Shown one piece after another: positions 1-7,725 of a stretch of DNA of 64,000 bases (positions within the stretch are counted from its first letter, which is position 1; each line of letters opens with the position of its first letter). The stretch is from Ilumatobacteraceae bacterium (GTDB taxonomy: Bacteria > Actinomycetota > Acidimicrobiia > Acidimicrobiales > Ilumatobacteraceae), in NCBI GenBank assembly GCA_025463305.1, contig JAOBWK010000029.1, forward strand, positions 98,249-162,248. The letters run 5' to 3'. The translations under genes were made by a program, and so were the position numbers. The notes under the pieces are model-generated. The model made no database searches. It was not told the origin of the DNA and saw only the letters and a program-made list of their open reading frames with translations.

Positions 1-1
1 A

Positions 2-400
2 TTCATCCGCCATGCGAAGAGTTGGGCTGTTGAGAACAACATTCCGGTCTCCAGCTTCCGGCAGCTCGGCGTCAGTGACGAAACATTGTCCGCCGCAGGT
101 CTGCTGCCGTCTGCTCGCAAAGGCGCTCGCGGTCGGACACGTCGGCCATCTGGTACCAGCACCGCGGTCAGCAAGGACGGGATCAAGTCGCATCTTCCTT
201 CGCTCCAGGAAACTTTCACGCTCGCCGATCTGGCGTCCGTCGCCGGCGGCAGCCCGATGACTCTGCGCAAAGCGGTCGAGGAACTGCTGGCGGAAGGCAG
301 GATCGAAAAGCTCGGTTTGAGCCCGGATCATTCCGGCCGCGGTCGTGCCCCAATCTTGTACGGGAAGCGGTCAGCCAAGAAGGCTCGCTCTCGAGGCTGA
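2..400 (+). CDS. Winged-helix-like protein, C-terminal part (start outside window)
   Basis: The frame is open from base 2, so this is the last ~132 residues of a protein that begins before the window. It is a clear paralogue of the complete gene at 2823-3443: both share an FIRxAKxWA segment, a GVSDxxLxAAGLL segment and a GGSPMTLRKA helix followed by EELLAEGRI, which looks like the recognition helix and wing lead-in of a winged helix-turn-helix. Both end in a basic tail around GRGRAPI. It is probably a DNA-binding regulator, but I cannot name the family. The in-frame TTG at 86 would cut the conserved part, so it is not the true start. Confidence 0.75.
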   Translation, partial: FIRHAKSWAVENNIPVSSFRQLGVSDETLSAAGLLPSARKGARGRTRRPSGTSTAVSKDGIKSHLPSLQETFTLADLASVAGGSPMTLRKAVEELLAEGRIEKLGLSPDHSGRGRAPILYGKRSAKKARSRG

Positions 401-855
401 TTTCGCAAACGTCGTAACTCCTTGGTGCGTCGGAGTTCTCGGCATCGCCTCGGCGTGAGCGTCTGTCTAGGGACAGGTCACCTCGGGGCGCCGCCTGCGG
501 TCGCCGCTCCAAACGGTCGATCGCTGTCCCAGCCGCGAGACAGCGGGTTCGCGCGATGGCGTGCCAGTGCGCTCCCATCCTGGCTGCGTCGTGGAGCGTG
601 TGTGCAGACGTCGAAGCCGACGCCGCGGAAAGCGCAGTTGGCAGCCAAGGACGCAGTTTGTCCGGGCGTGTCGCCCGCCTGACTTTCTCCGCCTCGCTCG
701 AAAATGCTAGCCATGAGGTTTCACTCGATAGGTGGGGCATGTTGTTCGATGCGATGGCGGAATGAGGAGATCTGCGCCTCGTCGGATGGATGCAAGTCCA
801 GTGTGCCCCCGACCGTTGTCAGCTTTTGCTCGCCTAGCGTGTTGGTGATGGCACC
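401..855. other. Intergenic stretch without a supported gene
   Basis: About 455 bases between the winged-helix gene and the sigma factor. Short open frames exist on both strands (for example 556-765 forward) but none has a convincing ribosome binding site, recognisable motif or homologue in the window. A small inverted repeat (CTGTC/GACAG, about 471-484) is the only structure I see. It may be decayed accessory DNA. Confidence 0.4.
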
Positions 856-1401
856 GTGAATTCACGTCGCGCCAACGAGGCGCTCGGAGATCTAGTCTAT
901 GCGCACTTAGGCGACTTGTACGACCATGTGCGCGCTGTCTATCCGTCCGTGGATGTCGAAGCTACGGTAGACCTCGTGTTGCTAGAGGCAGCACGGCACA
1001 TAGCCGAGGCTCCGAAACGCAATCGGAAGGCCTGGCTCTTTGCGCTGACTCGCCGGGTCCTCGTTCGCAACGCAGGCGAGGACGTTCTACGTGCACGTAA
1101 TTCTGGCGCCGTCGTGGCTGCACTTCGTCGTACAGCAAGTCAGATGACGGAATGGCATGCATGGGCGGACACGGACCACGTGATCGAGGTCGTCAAAAGC
1201 ATGTCGCTACCGGACCAAGAAGTCCTTCGATTGATCACGTGCATGGATGATCTCGACATCGAGAGCCTGGCGAGCATTCTCGAGATAGACGCCGCCGATG
1301 CACGAGCGACGTTCGAACGGGTGACGTCGACGTTTCGTGCGATCTACGCCGCGACAGATCCGGATCCGGGCTCGCTTAATTCGATCGGCGGTGAGTCATG
1401 A
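856..1401 (+). CDS. ECF-type RNA polymerase sigma factor (cassette 1)
   Basis: 181 residues from a GTG start, the size of a minimal ECF sigma factor. An N-terminal region-2-like helix bundle contains AWLFALTRRVLVRNA (about residues 58-72). The C-terminal part begins MSLPDQEVLRLITC and continues DIESLASILEID, the usual layout of the region-4 HTH that reads the -35 element. The stop overlaps the next start by four bases (ATGA at 1398), so the downstream membrane protein is translationally coupled and is its likely regulator. The order sigma, membrane protein, secreted crystallin-like protein recurs at 48080-49925. Sequence divergence from textbook ECF factors is high, so the call rests on size, HTH and context. 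Confidence 0.65.
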   Translation: MNSRRANEALGDLVYAHLGDLYDHVRAVYPSVDVEATVDLVLLEAARHIAEAPKRNRKAWLFALTRRVLVRNAGEDVLRARNSGAVVAALRRTASQMTEWHAWADTDHVIEVVKSMSLPDQEVLRLITCMDDLDIESLASILEIDAADARATFERVTSTFRAIYAATDPDPGSLNSIGGES

Positions 1402-2135
1402 GCGACATCGATCCGATGGAGATCCTGCGCCGGATCGCCGCCGAGGAACGCGCACATTTCGAGCCAAGTCCCCACCCGGAAATCGTGCTGGCCCGCGTTC
1501 GTGCCGGGATCACCGCTGTCGTACCTGAAGGAAATCGCCGCCGCCGCCGGCTGTTCGGCGGACTCGCCGTCGCGGTCCTCGGAGTCGGAGGTGGTGTGGC
1601 GTGGGCAATCAGCAGGCACGAGACCGCTCGCGAACCTTTGCAGGTCGTCTGTTACGAGCAGGCCGACCTCGATTCCTCCATCCTCGTTCCAGCACCCGAC
1701 GGCTCCGACGCTGTGACGTTGTGCGACGCGGCTTGGCGGACACTGAGCCCGCAATGGGGTCCTGCGCCCCCGCTCGTCGGATGTGTCTTGCCGTCAGGCC
1801 GGCCCGGAGTCTTTCCAGGCGACGATCAGACCTGCGCCAAGCTGGGACTCGTTGATCTGACTGTCGGCCTCGACGACAGCGAGACGGCAGTCATCAACTT
1901 CAAAGACGCAGTCGCCGAGGCGCTCGACAAGGAGGCTGGCTGTGTCGCGCCCGCACGAGTGACGTCGATCGTCCAGAACGAACTCGACGCCTTCCGCCTC
2001 ACTGGCTGGAAGATCAGCCCGGTTGGCACCTTCGATGCTGCTACTCCATGTGCCATCATTGAGTTCCAAGTAGAAGATAGAACTGTTGTGTTGCATCCAA
2101 TACCTGATATGTTCTCCGGCGACCAGGGAGGTTGA
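1398..2135 (+). CDS. Single-pass membrane protein coupled to the sigma factor (cassette 1)
   Basis: 245 residues. A ~50-residue cytoplasmic N-terminus ends in the basic run RRRRR, then one transmembrane helix (FGGLAVAVLGVGGGVAWAI), then an extracytoplasmic domain with several cysteines (VVCYEQADL, TLCDAAW, GCVLPSGR, DQTCAKLGL, KEAGCV). It is paralogous to 48607-49398: both share the [VA]CY-x(5)-L-x-S entry, a C-x-P-x-G-x(3)-VFP-x-DD segment, a C-x-KLGL/C-x-SLGL block and a terminal IPD-[MI]-F. Position behind a sigma gene and the inside-out layout suggest an anti-sigma or signal-sensing role, but no zinc-binding anti-sigma motif is visible. Function is inferred from context. Confidence 0.7.
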   Translation: MSDIDPMEILRRIAAEERAHFEPSPHPEIVLARVRAGITAVVPEGNRRRRRLFGGLAVAVLGVGGGVAWAISRHETAREPLQVVCYEQADLDSSILVPAPDGSDAVTLCDAAWRTLSPQWGPAPPLVGCVLPSGRPGVFPGDDQTCAKLGLVDLTVGLDDSETAVINFKDAVAEALDKEAGCVAPARVTSIVQNELDAFRLTGWKISPVGTFDAATPCAIIEFQVEDRTVVLHPIPDMFSGDQGG

Positions 2136-2136
2136 G

Positions 2137-2664
2137 ATGGGACGTCTTTCGCGTCTATTCGTGTGTGTTGCTGTCGCCGCAGGAGTTGCCGTGCCGGCGA
2201 GCGGGTCCGAAGCGGCAGGAAGTAGCTCTGAGTCGATAGCGACCTTTCATGGACGCAAGATCGATCTCTCCGTCTCGTGGGAGGGTGCCGGTGCTTGCTG
2301 GATCCGCAACGCGGGAAGCGTCTGCTATGACACGACGGCCGAGATGATCGCGGCGATGGCTCCCACTGTGTCGGCCGCACGGTCCGGTCCGGTGCCCAAC
2401 CTGGCCTGCTCGTCGTCGGTGGTGCTCTACAAGAACGCAAGCCACGGCGGTGCATCCGCTGGTTTCACTGACCGCCTGACCTTCATTGGCCTGTCAGGGA
2501 TCGGCTTCGCCAACGTCGTATCGTCGTACACGGTCGGTGCGTGCAGCGCAGCGTTCCAGGATTCCGCTGGGCTGACGTATCCGGGAACCACAACTGCGGG
2601 AGCGTCGGCGAACTCGATGGTCTCGGGCTGGGACAACCGGCTCTACTCGATCTACATCTCTTGA
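2137..2664 (+). CDS. Secreted beta/gamma-crystallin-like (peptidase inhibitor I36-like) protein (cassette 1)
   Basis: The ATG at 2137, one base after the previous stop and preceded by GGGAGG, gives a 175-residue protein with a good signal peptide (MGRLSRLFVCVAVAAGVAVP). The upstream in-frame start would run into the preceding gene. The mature part begins with ATFHGRKIDLSVSWEGAGAC, closely matched in the paralogue at 49398-49925. It then has a crystallin-type segment VVLYKNASHGGASAGFTDR and VSSYTVGAC, typical of small secreted beta/gamma-crystallin or I36-family proteins. These fold into Greek-key domains that often bind calcium or inhibit proteases. It is probably the effector of the sigma-controlled cassette. 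Confidence 0.65.
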   Translation: MGRLSRLFVCVAVAAGVAVPASGSEAAGSSSESIATFHGRKIDLSVSWEGAGACWIRNAGSVCYDTTAEMIAAMAPTVSAARSGPVPNLACSSSVVLYKNASHGGASAGFTDRLTFIGLSGIGFANVVSSYTVGACSAAFQDSAGLTYPGTTTAGASANSMVSGWDNRLYSIYIS

Positions 2665-2700
2665 CGCCTTTTCCGTCGTCGTAGCAATAGCTCGATTTCG

Positions 2701-2758
2701 CCAGAGCCTTCGTCGTACGCTTTCGTCATTTCAAATCGGGTTACGTCGGAGGCTCTGG
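2701..2758. repeat. Inverted repeat CCAGAGCC / GGCTCTGG
   Basis: Perfect 8-base arms at 2701-2708 and 2751-2758, separated by 42 bases, between the crystallin-like gene and the next winged-helix gene. It could be a long-loop terminator or a paired operator. Confidence 0.35.
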
Positions 2759-2769
2759 TATTGGCGCAC

Positions 2770-2809
2770 CTAATTTGAAGCCATGTGATCAGCCTTCTCA
2801 TCTAATTTG
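2770..2809 (+). promoter_or_regulatory. Direct repeats CTAATTTG upstream of winged-helix gene
   Basis: Two exact copies of the AT-rich octamer CTAATTTG (2770-2777 and 2802-2809), 32 bases apart (about three helical turns), just before the GTG at 2823. Same-face repeats in front of a predicted DNA-binding protein suggest an autoregulatory site. This is inference only. Confidence 0.4.
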
Positions 2810-2822
2810 GTAGCTTCGCGGC

Positions 2823-3443
2823 GTGTCCGATCTGTCCGACCCTGAGGTAGCGGTACGTTCGTACCTGTTGTTTCTCGAGGACCCTTCGAAGCTGTTCGAT
2901 CCCGCAACGCAGGCGAATCTCGAGGCGGCTGTAGCACGCGCTTCTGAGCCCATCGAGCGGTTGAAGGCCATCTCCGAACTGAAGGAGAGCCGCATGCGTG
3001 ACCGAGGGACGTATGAGGATGCCTTCATCAGGTGCGCCAAGGCGTGGGCAGCGCACAACAACGTGCCAGCGTCCAGCTTCCAAGAGATCGGCGTGAGCGA
3101 TGACGTGTTACGCGCCGCAGGGCTGCTGCGTCCGGGACGGGGCCGACGGACTTTGCGCTCTGTGTCGGGCGTGGATGTACGTGCTGCAAGTGTCTCGAAA
3201 GTTGTGATCAAGTCGTATGCAGCGAAGTGGTCGGGCACATTCACGCAGTCAGATCTCGCCGAGCGTGCCGGGGGGAGCCCGATGACGCTGCGCAAGGCGA
3301 TCCACGAACTGATCACCGAAGGCATCCTCGAGAATCGGGGTCCGAGCACGACACATCTCGGTCCCGGCCGTGCCCCAATCACGTATGCCGTCCGGGAGTC
3401 GGCATCGCCTCCAGCAACCACGAGATCATCGTTGAAGGATTGA
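2823..3443 (+). CDS. Winged-helix-like DNA-binding protein (full-length paralogue)
   Basis: 206 residues from GTG. The N-terminal ~85 residues form a helical domain (VAVRSYLLFLEDPSKLFDP, then EPIERLKAISELKESR). A middle segment AFIRCAKAWAAHNNVPASSF leads to GVSDDVLRAAGLL, and a C-terminal winged helix contains GGSPMTLRKAIHELITEGIL. It is the full-length paralogue of the truncated gene at 2-400, so the two flank the sigma/crystallin cassette. I recognise the style of actinobacterial winged-helix proteins of unknown role but not a named family. CTAATTTG repeats sit directly upstream. Confidence 0.65.
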   Translation: MSDLSDPEVAVRSYLLFLEDPSKLFDPATQANLEAAVARASEPIERLKAISELKESRMRDRGTYEDAFIRCAKAWAAHNNVPASSFQEIGVSDDVLRAAGLLRPGRGRRTLRSVSGVDVRAASVSKVVIKSYAAKWSGTFTQSDLAERAGGSPMTLRKAIHELITEGILENRGPSTTHLGPGRAPITYAVRESASPPATTRSSLKD

Positions 3444-3576
3444 GCGGCCGTAGCGCGTCAGTGCCTGTGAATCGTTGCGACCGCACCTGCCGGTTCGGGC
3501 CGGTTGATGGTTCTCGCCGTGTTCTTGTTGTCGCGTCATGCGGCGATCGTGGTCGCCACGTTGCAGGACGCCTCCT

Positions 3577-4248
3577 TCATGAGGTCGCAACGCAGGTCCC
3601 TTCAGGTGGAACGCTCGACAGCTTCGTGTAGAGAAAGACCTCGACACGACGATTGATCGCGGCCGCAGGATCTGGGTCCAGCGGACAGCTGGTGCCGAGG
3701 CCATAGATCCCTGCGGGAGCGACCCTGGAGAGATCTACGCCAGGAACTTGAGTGATGCACAGATACACGTTGCTGGCGCGTGCTTCGCTGAGCGGCTGAT
3801 TGCCTCCTGGGAAGCTCGTGGCGCGCACGTCGGCGTGACCCAGGACGAGAAGGTAGCCATCGAGAAGAGCCAGCTTGTGCGCGGTGTCTGCGCATGCGGT
3901 CTTCGCCGACTGATTCAAGTCCGCCGAGTCTGGTGCGAACACGGACGCTGGAAACACGATGGACTCGTCCGGCGGCACGGGAATTGTTGTCGTCGTAGAG
4001 ACGGAGGACGTTGTTGTCGTGGTCTCGACGGTGGGCTCTGATGTCGGGGCTTGCGTGACTTGCACGGTCGTCGTCGATGCGAATCCGTCCAGGCGGGGGA
4101 GGGCAGCTGGGAGCGTCGGAAGAACGATGGCTTCGCCAACTTCTCTGACATCGTCATTGGTGACGGTGTAGGTGCCCTTCGAGTCGCACGATGCAACGAT
4201 TCCAGCGAGTGTCAAGATGCACAGCAGCAGCATCAGTCGTCTTGTCAT
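3577..4248 (-). CDS. OmpA-like lipoprotein
   Basis: 223 residues. A lipoprotein signal (MTRRLMLLLCILTLAGIVASC) puts the lipidated cysteine at residue 21. A Thr/Val-rich linker follows (about residues 59-95, with TTTTTSSVSTTTT), then an OmpA-type peptidoglycan-binding domain: GHADVRATSFPGGNQPLSEARA and the terminal NRRVEVFLYTK match the family's helix and last strand. It should tie the membrane to the cell wall outside the cell. It is the last gene of a three-gene reverse-strand unit (5870 down to 3577), only 10 bases after the coiled-coil membrane gene. Confidence 0.8.
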   Translation of the reverse strand: MTRRLMLLLCILTLAGIVASCDSKGTYTVTNDDVREVGEAIVLPTLPAALPRLDGFASTTTVQVTQAPTSEPTVETTTTTSSVSTTTTIPVPPDESIVFPASVFAPDSADLNQSAKTACADTAHKLALLDGYLLVLGHADVRATSFPGGNQPLSEARASNVYLCITQVPGVDLSRVAPAGIYGLGTSCPLDPDPAAAINRRVEVFLYTKLSSVPPEGTCVATS

Positions 4249-4258
4249 CTCTTGGCTC

Positions 4259-5095
4259 CTACGTGTTGATCAGTTGGACGATCGATGTGAGACCGAGGCC
4301 GAGTTCGGAGAAGAACTGTTCGGCTCTCTGGATGTCTTCGTCGAGCGCCGTAAGTGCTTTGACGGCGACTGCGACTTCGACGTCGAGACGGTCTCGTTTG
4401 GGCCGCATCCGGTCCAACTGCCTCCGTGTGCGACGGCTTTCCAACAGTCGCGCCCATTCGGTGAGCAGCCCTCCACCGTCTGCGCCCAGGAGAGCGCCGG
4501 CGACGGCGGAGAGCACACCGCACGCTCCTACCCCAATCTTGGTTGGGATGGTCTCGAGCGTGGAGCTGTCAGCGACGATCAGGCCCGCTTCGCCGGCGAT
4601 GACGACGGCCGCTGTGATCCGTCCGATCAGGGTGTTGTTTGACGCGAAGTGAACTGCGACGTTCGAACTGAAGAAGACCACGATGATGACGAGTGCCGAT
4701 CCGGCCGTCGACCACCAACGAGGCTCGAACGTGTTCAGTCGAACGAAAACGACGCTGATCGCGAGCATGATCAGCAGCGGGAACACCATCACCGTGGATC
4801 GTCTTGTCGCCGCTCGTTGGAGAAGCTCGGCTGAGATGGCCTCGAGGCGCTTGACCTCTGTGGCTGCAGTCTCGAACTCGCTCTGCAGTCGACCTTCGGA
4901 GAGCTCGAGTGCCGTCTTGCGACTGTCGAGTCGCATCAGTGCGAGGGACTTGCGTTCGTCGCACAGTCGGCTCAGCAGGTTCTCGAAACTCTTGCGTCCG
5001 TCGGATTCCAGTCCGGCTGCGACCTCGGCAATGGCGACGCGGTCAAGACGGAACACTCGCGCTGCGTGTGCGCCCAGGATCTCGTCAATATCCAT
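4259..5095 (-). CDS. Coiled-coil membrane protein of unknown function
   Basis: 278 residues. A long charged N-terminal helix (about residues 20-95, with LALMRLDSRKTALELSEG) is followed by three or four hydrophobic helices (VMVFPLLIMLAISVVFV, ALVIIVVFFSSNVAVHF, ITAAVVIAGEAGLIVA, VGACGVLSAVAGALLGA). A second charged C-terminal helix follows (RRTRRQLDRMRPKRDRLDVE). The same coiled coil/membrane/coiled coil layout occurs in the divergent gene at 5954-7117, suggesting the two face each other in one complex. It overlaps the 3' end of the VWA-like lipoprotein gene by 11 bases. I do not recognise a named family. Confidence 0.7.
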   Translation of the reverse strand: MDIDEILGAHAARVFRLDRVAIAEVAAGLESDGRKSFENLLSRLCDERKSLALMRLDSRKTALELSEGRLQSEFETAATEVKRLEAISAELLQRAATRRSTVMVFPLLIMLAISVVFVRLNTFEPRWWSTAGSALVIIVVFFSSNVAVHFASNNTLIGRITAAVVIAGEAGLIVADSSTLETIPTKIGVGACGVLSAVAGALLGADGGGLLTEWARLLESRRTRRQLDRMRPKRDRLDVEVAVAVKALTALDEDIQRAEQFFSELGLGLTSIVQLINT

Positions 5096-5870
5096 TGACT
5101 GCGCTGTCGTTGAACTGCCTGACCCGCTTCACGCGTGCCTGCTGGAACAACCCCTTCCACCACTTCGTCACGCAATCCCGGCCTAGCGGGCCGGTCGATG
5201 CCCCGTCGTAGAGCTGTACGACGCTGACCTCGACGCCGGAGAGGTCGGGCGGTGAAACCTCGGTTGCCGACGCATCGAACGTGCAGTCCATCGTCGGGCT
5301 GAAGACGTAGGAGCCGCCGGTCTGGGACATGTCTGAGACGACGACGAGGTATTTTCCGCCGCCTTGTTGATCGGACAGAAATCTGGCCGCCTCTTCGATT
5401 GGCGAAAGGAGGTCGGTGGTGGCGCCGCCTGCCGCGGCCGGAAGCGACTTCATGGTCTCGGCAACTGCGTCGATCTGGGCTCGAACCCAGATTCGGAGCC
5501 TTGCATCGCTCTCCGATGTTCTCTCGTCGGGCTTGAAATCGAAGCTTGCGAACGTCTGGTTGCCGTCGATGCCGCCGACCGTTCTGAACTCAACCAAATC
5601 CTCTCGTTGGGCGGCCTCTTTGACCACCGCTTCGATCGATGCCGCCATGGCTTGGACTTGCGGCGGATCGTGTCGAAGCACCGACTGGGAGATGTCGAGG
5701 AGGACAACGATGTGGCTCTGCGGGCTCCTTGTGTCCGAACCGCAGCTTGCGGCGCATGCCGCACTGGCCATCAAGGTGAGGCCGATCACCGCTCGCCGCA
5801 GCCGTCGGCGCGCCGAGGAACCTTCGCCCGACCTGGTATTTGGCCAGATTTGTGGCTCCCCGTTTCTCAT
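5085..5870 (-). CDS. VWA-like lipoprotein
   Basis: 261 residues. The N-terminus has a basic stretch then a lipobox-like segment ending ACAASCGS (cysteine near residue 43), so it is probably a lipoprotein. The following domain begins IVVLLDISQSV, close to the DxSxS metal-site strand of von Willebrand A domains, and has a later strand YLVVVSDMSQTGG that fits the second VWA metal loop. A canonical VWA would read DxSGS, and here it is DISQS. It heads the reverse unit 5870-3577 with an OmpA-like lipoprotein, so an envelope-sensing or scaffold complex is plausible. The start ATG is preceded by GGCGGG. Confidence 0.65.
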   Translation of the reverse strand: MRNGEPQIWPNTRSGEGSSARRRLRRAVIGLTLMASAACAASCGSDTRSPQSHIVVLLDISQSVLRHDPPQVQAMAASIEAVVKEAAQREDLVEFRTVGGIDGNQTFASFDFKPDERTSESDARLRIWVRAQIDAVAETMKSLPAAAGGATTDLLSPIEEAARFLSDQQGGGKYLVVVSDMSQTGGSYVFSPTMDCTFDASATEVSPPDLSGVEVSVVQLYDGASTGPLGRDCVTKWWKGLFQQARVKRVRQFNDSAVNGY

Positions 5871-5911
5871 CCCGCCAGAACCTCACGCATATCGACAAAA
5901 CGCTCCAATTC

Positions 5912-5945
5912 TTGACGATCGTATCGTCACTATTCGTATAGTGAC
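5912..5945 (+). promoter_or_regulatory. Divergent promoter with two overlapping palindromes
   Basis: A forward promoter-like pair TTGACG (5912-5917) and TATAGT (5937-5942), 19 bases apart, precedes the ATG at 5954, implying a very short or absent leader. Two perfect inverted repeats overlie it: GACGAT-CGT-ATCGTC (5914-5928) over the -35 side and GTCACTAT-TCGT-ATAGTGAC (5926-5945) over the -10. The block lies between the divergent units 5870-3577 and 5954-7725 and is a strong candidate operator for both. Confidence 0.6.
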
Positions 5946-5953
5946 TACAGATC

Positions 5954-7117
5954 ATGGGTGGCGAGAAAACCGAGGTGAACGTGGCCGGTCGTGCAAAGCG
6001 AAAAGCAAGGTCGAACCGTTCATCCGGTGGCGCGGTGCCGGGCCTCGCAGAGATCCTCGGGCGGGCTCGGGAATTAGCATCAAATCCAGGGATCCAGGAC
6101 GACACCGTGGACAGTTGGGTGTCGGATGTCGAGCATCCGCTGATCCACCGCTTCGAATCGCTGGCGATCGCCGCCGACGCAGCGGTGCGACGCTGGAGCA
6201 TTCAGGGTGCGGAACGGAGACGTGCCGCTGTCGAGGTTGCCAAGGTCGAGCGAACAGCTGCCGTCGAGCACCGAGACGGGTTCGCGAACCGTTTGAAGGC
6301 AGCTGTGGATGAGTTCGAGGGCACAGGCCTCGGGGGATCGAACATTCCGCACGTCAAGGCGTTGATCGGTCGATGGCTGGTCGCTCCCATCACGGTGGCC
6401 GCCGCCGCAGCGGACTATGTCGTGCTCAGCACCGTGTTCGAAAACGTCGATACATCCGAGAGCAAGTCCACTGCGCAGGTTCTTGCTATCTGCGTCAGCT
6501 TGCTGATCATGCTCGGAGGCACGATCGTCGGGAAAGCGCTCTGGCGGCACAACTTGATACCGGACGGTCAGGAGGGCAGAAAGGGTGAGCGCGTCTTCTA
6601 CGTCGTCCTTGGTGCTGCTCTCCTGTTGCTCACGGTGCTGATCGCGATCATGCGTGCCAGCGTCAGTGAACAAGATCCTGCGCTGCACGGGTTCGGGTTG
6701 TCGACGCGTATGGCTTCAGGTCTCGGCTTCGTCGCGATTCAGACCTCGGCGTATCTCCTTGCCGTTGTCGCTGCCTACTACGGCCATCGAGCTGACTCGA
6801 CGAAAGACGACGGCTACTTCGTTCGGGCCCGCCTCCGCTCGGCTTGCAGCCGTGCCAACAAGCGTGTCACCGAGGCGAATCAAGCGGTTGTGAGGTGCGA
6901 GCATGACCTCGACGGTTTCGAAAAGGGAGCCGAGTTCGAGCTCGAGCTCGCTCGTGCCGAGGTCGCCGACGCGTTCTCGACAGCGTTTGCGGTCCTGTGC
7001 GCTCGACAGGGTCTCGGCGCGTACCACGGCGCCGAGTTGGCCGGCGAGCACCTTGCGACCCTCTTGCGCGTCGTCCCGGGTGCGCCGGGAGCGAGGACAG
7101 ATGGTCGCGCAGCCTGA
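5954..7117 (+). CDS. Coiled-coil polytopic membrane protein of unknown function
   Basis: 387 residues. A basic N-terminus and a long charged helix (about residues 70-120, with GAERRRAAVEVAKVERTAAV) precede about four membrane helices (ITVAAAAADYVVLSTVF, VLAICVSLLIMLGGTIVG, FYVVLGAALLLLTVLIAIM, GFVAIQTSAYLLAVVAAYY). A second coiled coil follows (LRSACSRANKRVTEANQAVV, then FELELARAEVADAF). The architecture mirrors 4259-5095 across the shared promoter. No catalytic motif is visible. It may form the membrane channel or scaffold of the same system as the VWA-like and OmpA-like lipoproteins. The ATG lies nine bases after the -10, so translation may be leaderless. Confidence 0.7.
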   Translation: MGGEKTEVNVAGRAKRKARSNRSSGGAVPGLAEILGRARELASNPGIQDDTVDSWVSDVEHPLIHRFESLAIAADAAVRRWSIQGAERRRAAVEVAKVERTAAVEHRDGFANRLKAAVDEFEGTGLGGSNIPHVKALIGRWLVAPITVAAAAADYVVLSTVFENVDTSESKSTAQVLAICVSLLIMLGGTIVGKALWRHNLIPDGQEGRKGERVFYVVLGAALLLLTVLIAIMRASVSEQDPALHGFGLSTRMASGLGFVAIQTSAYLLAVVAAYYGHRADSTKDDGYFVRARLRSACSRANKRVTEANQAVVRCEHDLDGFEKGAEFELELARAEVADAFSTAFAVLCARQGLGAYHGAELAGEHLATLLRVVPGAPGARTDGRAA

Positions 7118-7149
7118 CCCGATTGCGACGGCGCTGCGGCGGTGGCGCT

Positions 7150-7725
7150 GTGGCTGACTTCCCTCCATCGGAGCGCATCCGTGACATCCTCGATGCCTTC
7201 ACCTTGCGGCGACGGATTGACCTGGTCGAGACGGATGCGGACCGAAGTATTTGGGGTGGAGTCTTGGCTGCCGCGACCATCCTCTCTGCGGTGACAGGTG
7301 TCTGGCCGCCGCTGCAATGGCTGAGGTCCCGTGTCTGGCCCGACCCTCCGTCGTATGAGTGGGCTATCGATTATCCACCTGGGGCGGCTGGACAAGTGGG
7401 TGGCATCTGTGTGGCACGGCCGGGGGAGGGCGACCGCCATCTGTTTCTTGCTATCGAACTCGACAACTATGACCGGACGACCTTCACCGTGTCTGGGCAG
7501 CTGTCGTGCATAGACGGCCGCTTCGAGAGCACCGTCCGTTACCCAGGTTCTGCGAACCCGTCCGATCTGCTGAGTTCGACGGCATCGATGTTTGTGTTTT
7601 CCATCGATGCCGACCAGGCTCCGTGTGAGGTCGCTAGTAATCGTGTGTCGCTGCAGTCTCGGATGATCGCACTGGGCAATGCGTCGAACGTGAACCAAGG
7701 GGCAACGCCATCGGGCTGCGGCTGA
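7150..7725 (+). CDS. Small membrane-anchored protein of unknown function
   Basis: 191 residues from the GTG at 7150 (VADFPPSERIRDIL). The longer open frame upstream overlaps the previous gene and reads as Arg-rich nonsense, so I reject it. One membrane helix near residues 33-52 (WGGVLAAATILSAVTGVWPP) is followed by an extracytoplasmic domain with two cysteine pairs that may form disulfides (GGICVARPGEG, GQLSCIDGRF, QAPCEVAS, terminal SGCG). It starts 32 bases after the coiled-coil membrane gene and probably belongs to its unit. I do not recognise the family. Confidence 0.55.
   Translation: MADFPPSERIRDILDAFTLRRRIDLVETDADRSIWGGVLAAATILSAVTGVWPPLQWLRSRVWPDPPSYEWAIDYPPGAAGQVGGICVARPGEGDRHLFLAIELDNYDRTTFTVSGQLSCIDGRFESTVRYPGSANPSDLLSSTASMFVFSIDADQAPCEVASNRVSLQSRMIALGNASNVNQGATPSGCG

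Noticed and set aside
556..765. 69-codon forward ORF between the first winged-helix and sigma genes
   Set aside because: No ribosome binding site, family or neighbour evidence, and overlapping ORFs on both strands are equally long.
3577..7117. Zorya-type defence system
   Set aside because: The OmpA-like domain suggested ZorB, but it is on a lipoprotein and not a MotB-like membrane protein, no MotA-like partner is evident, and no helicase or nuclease gene is present.
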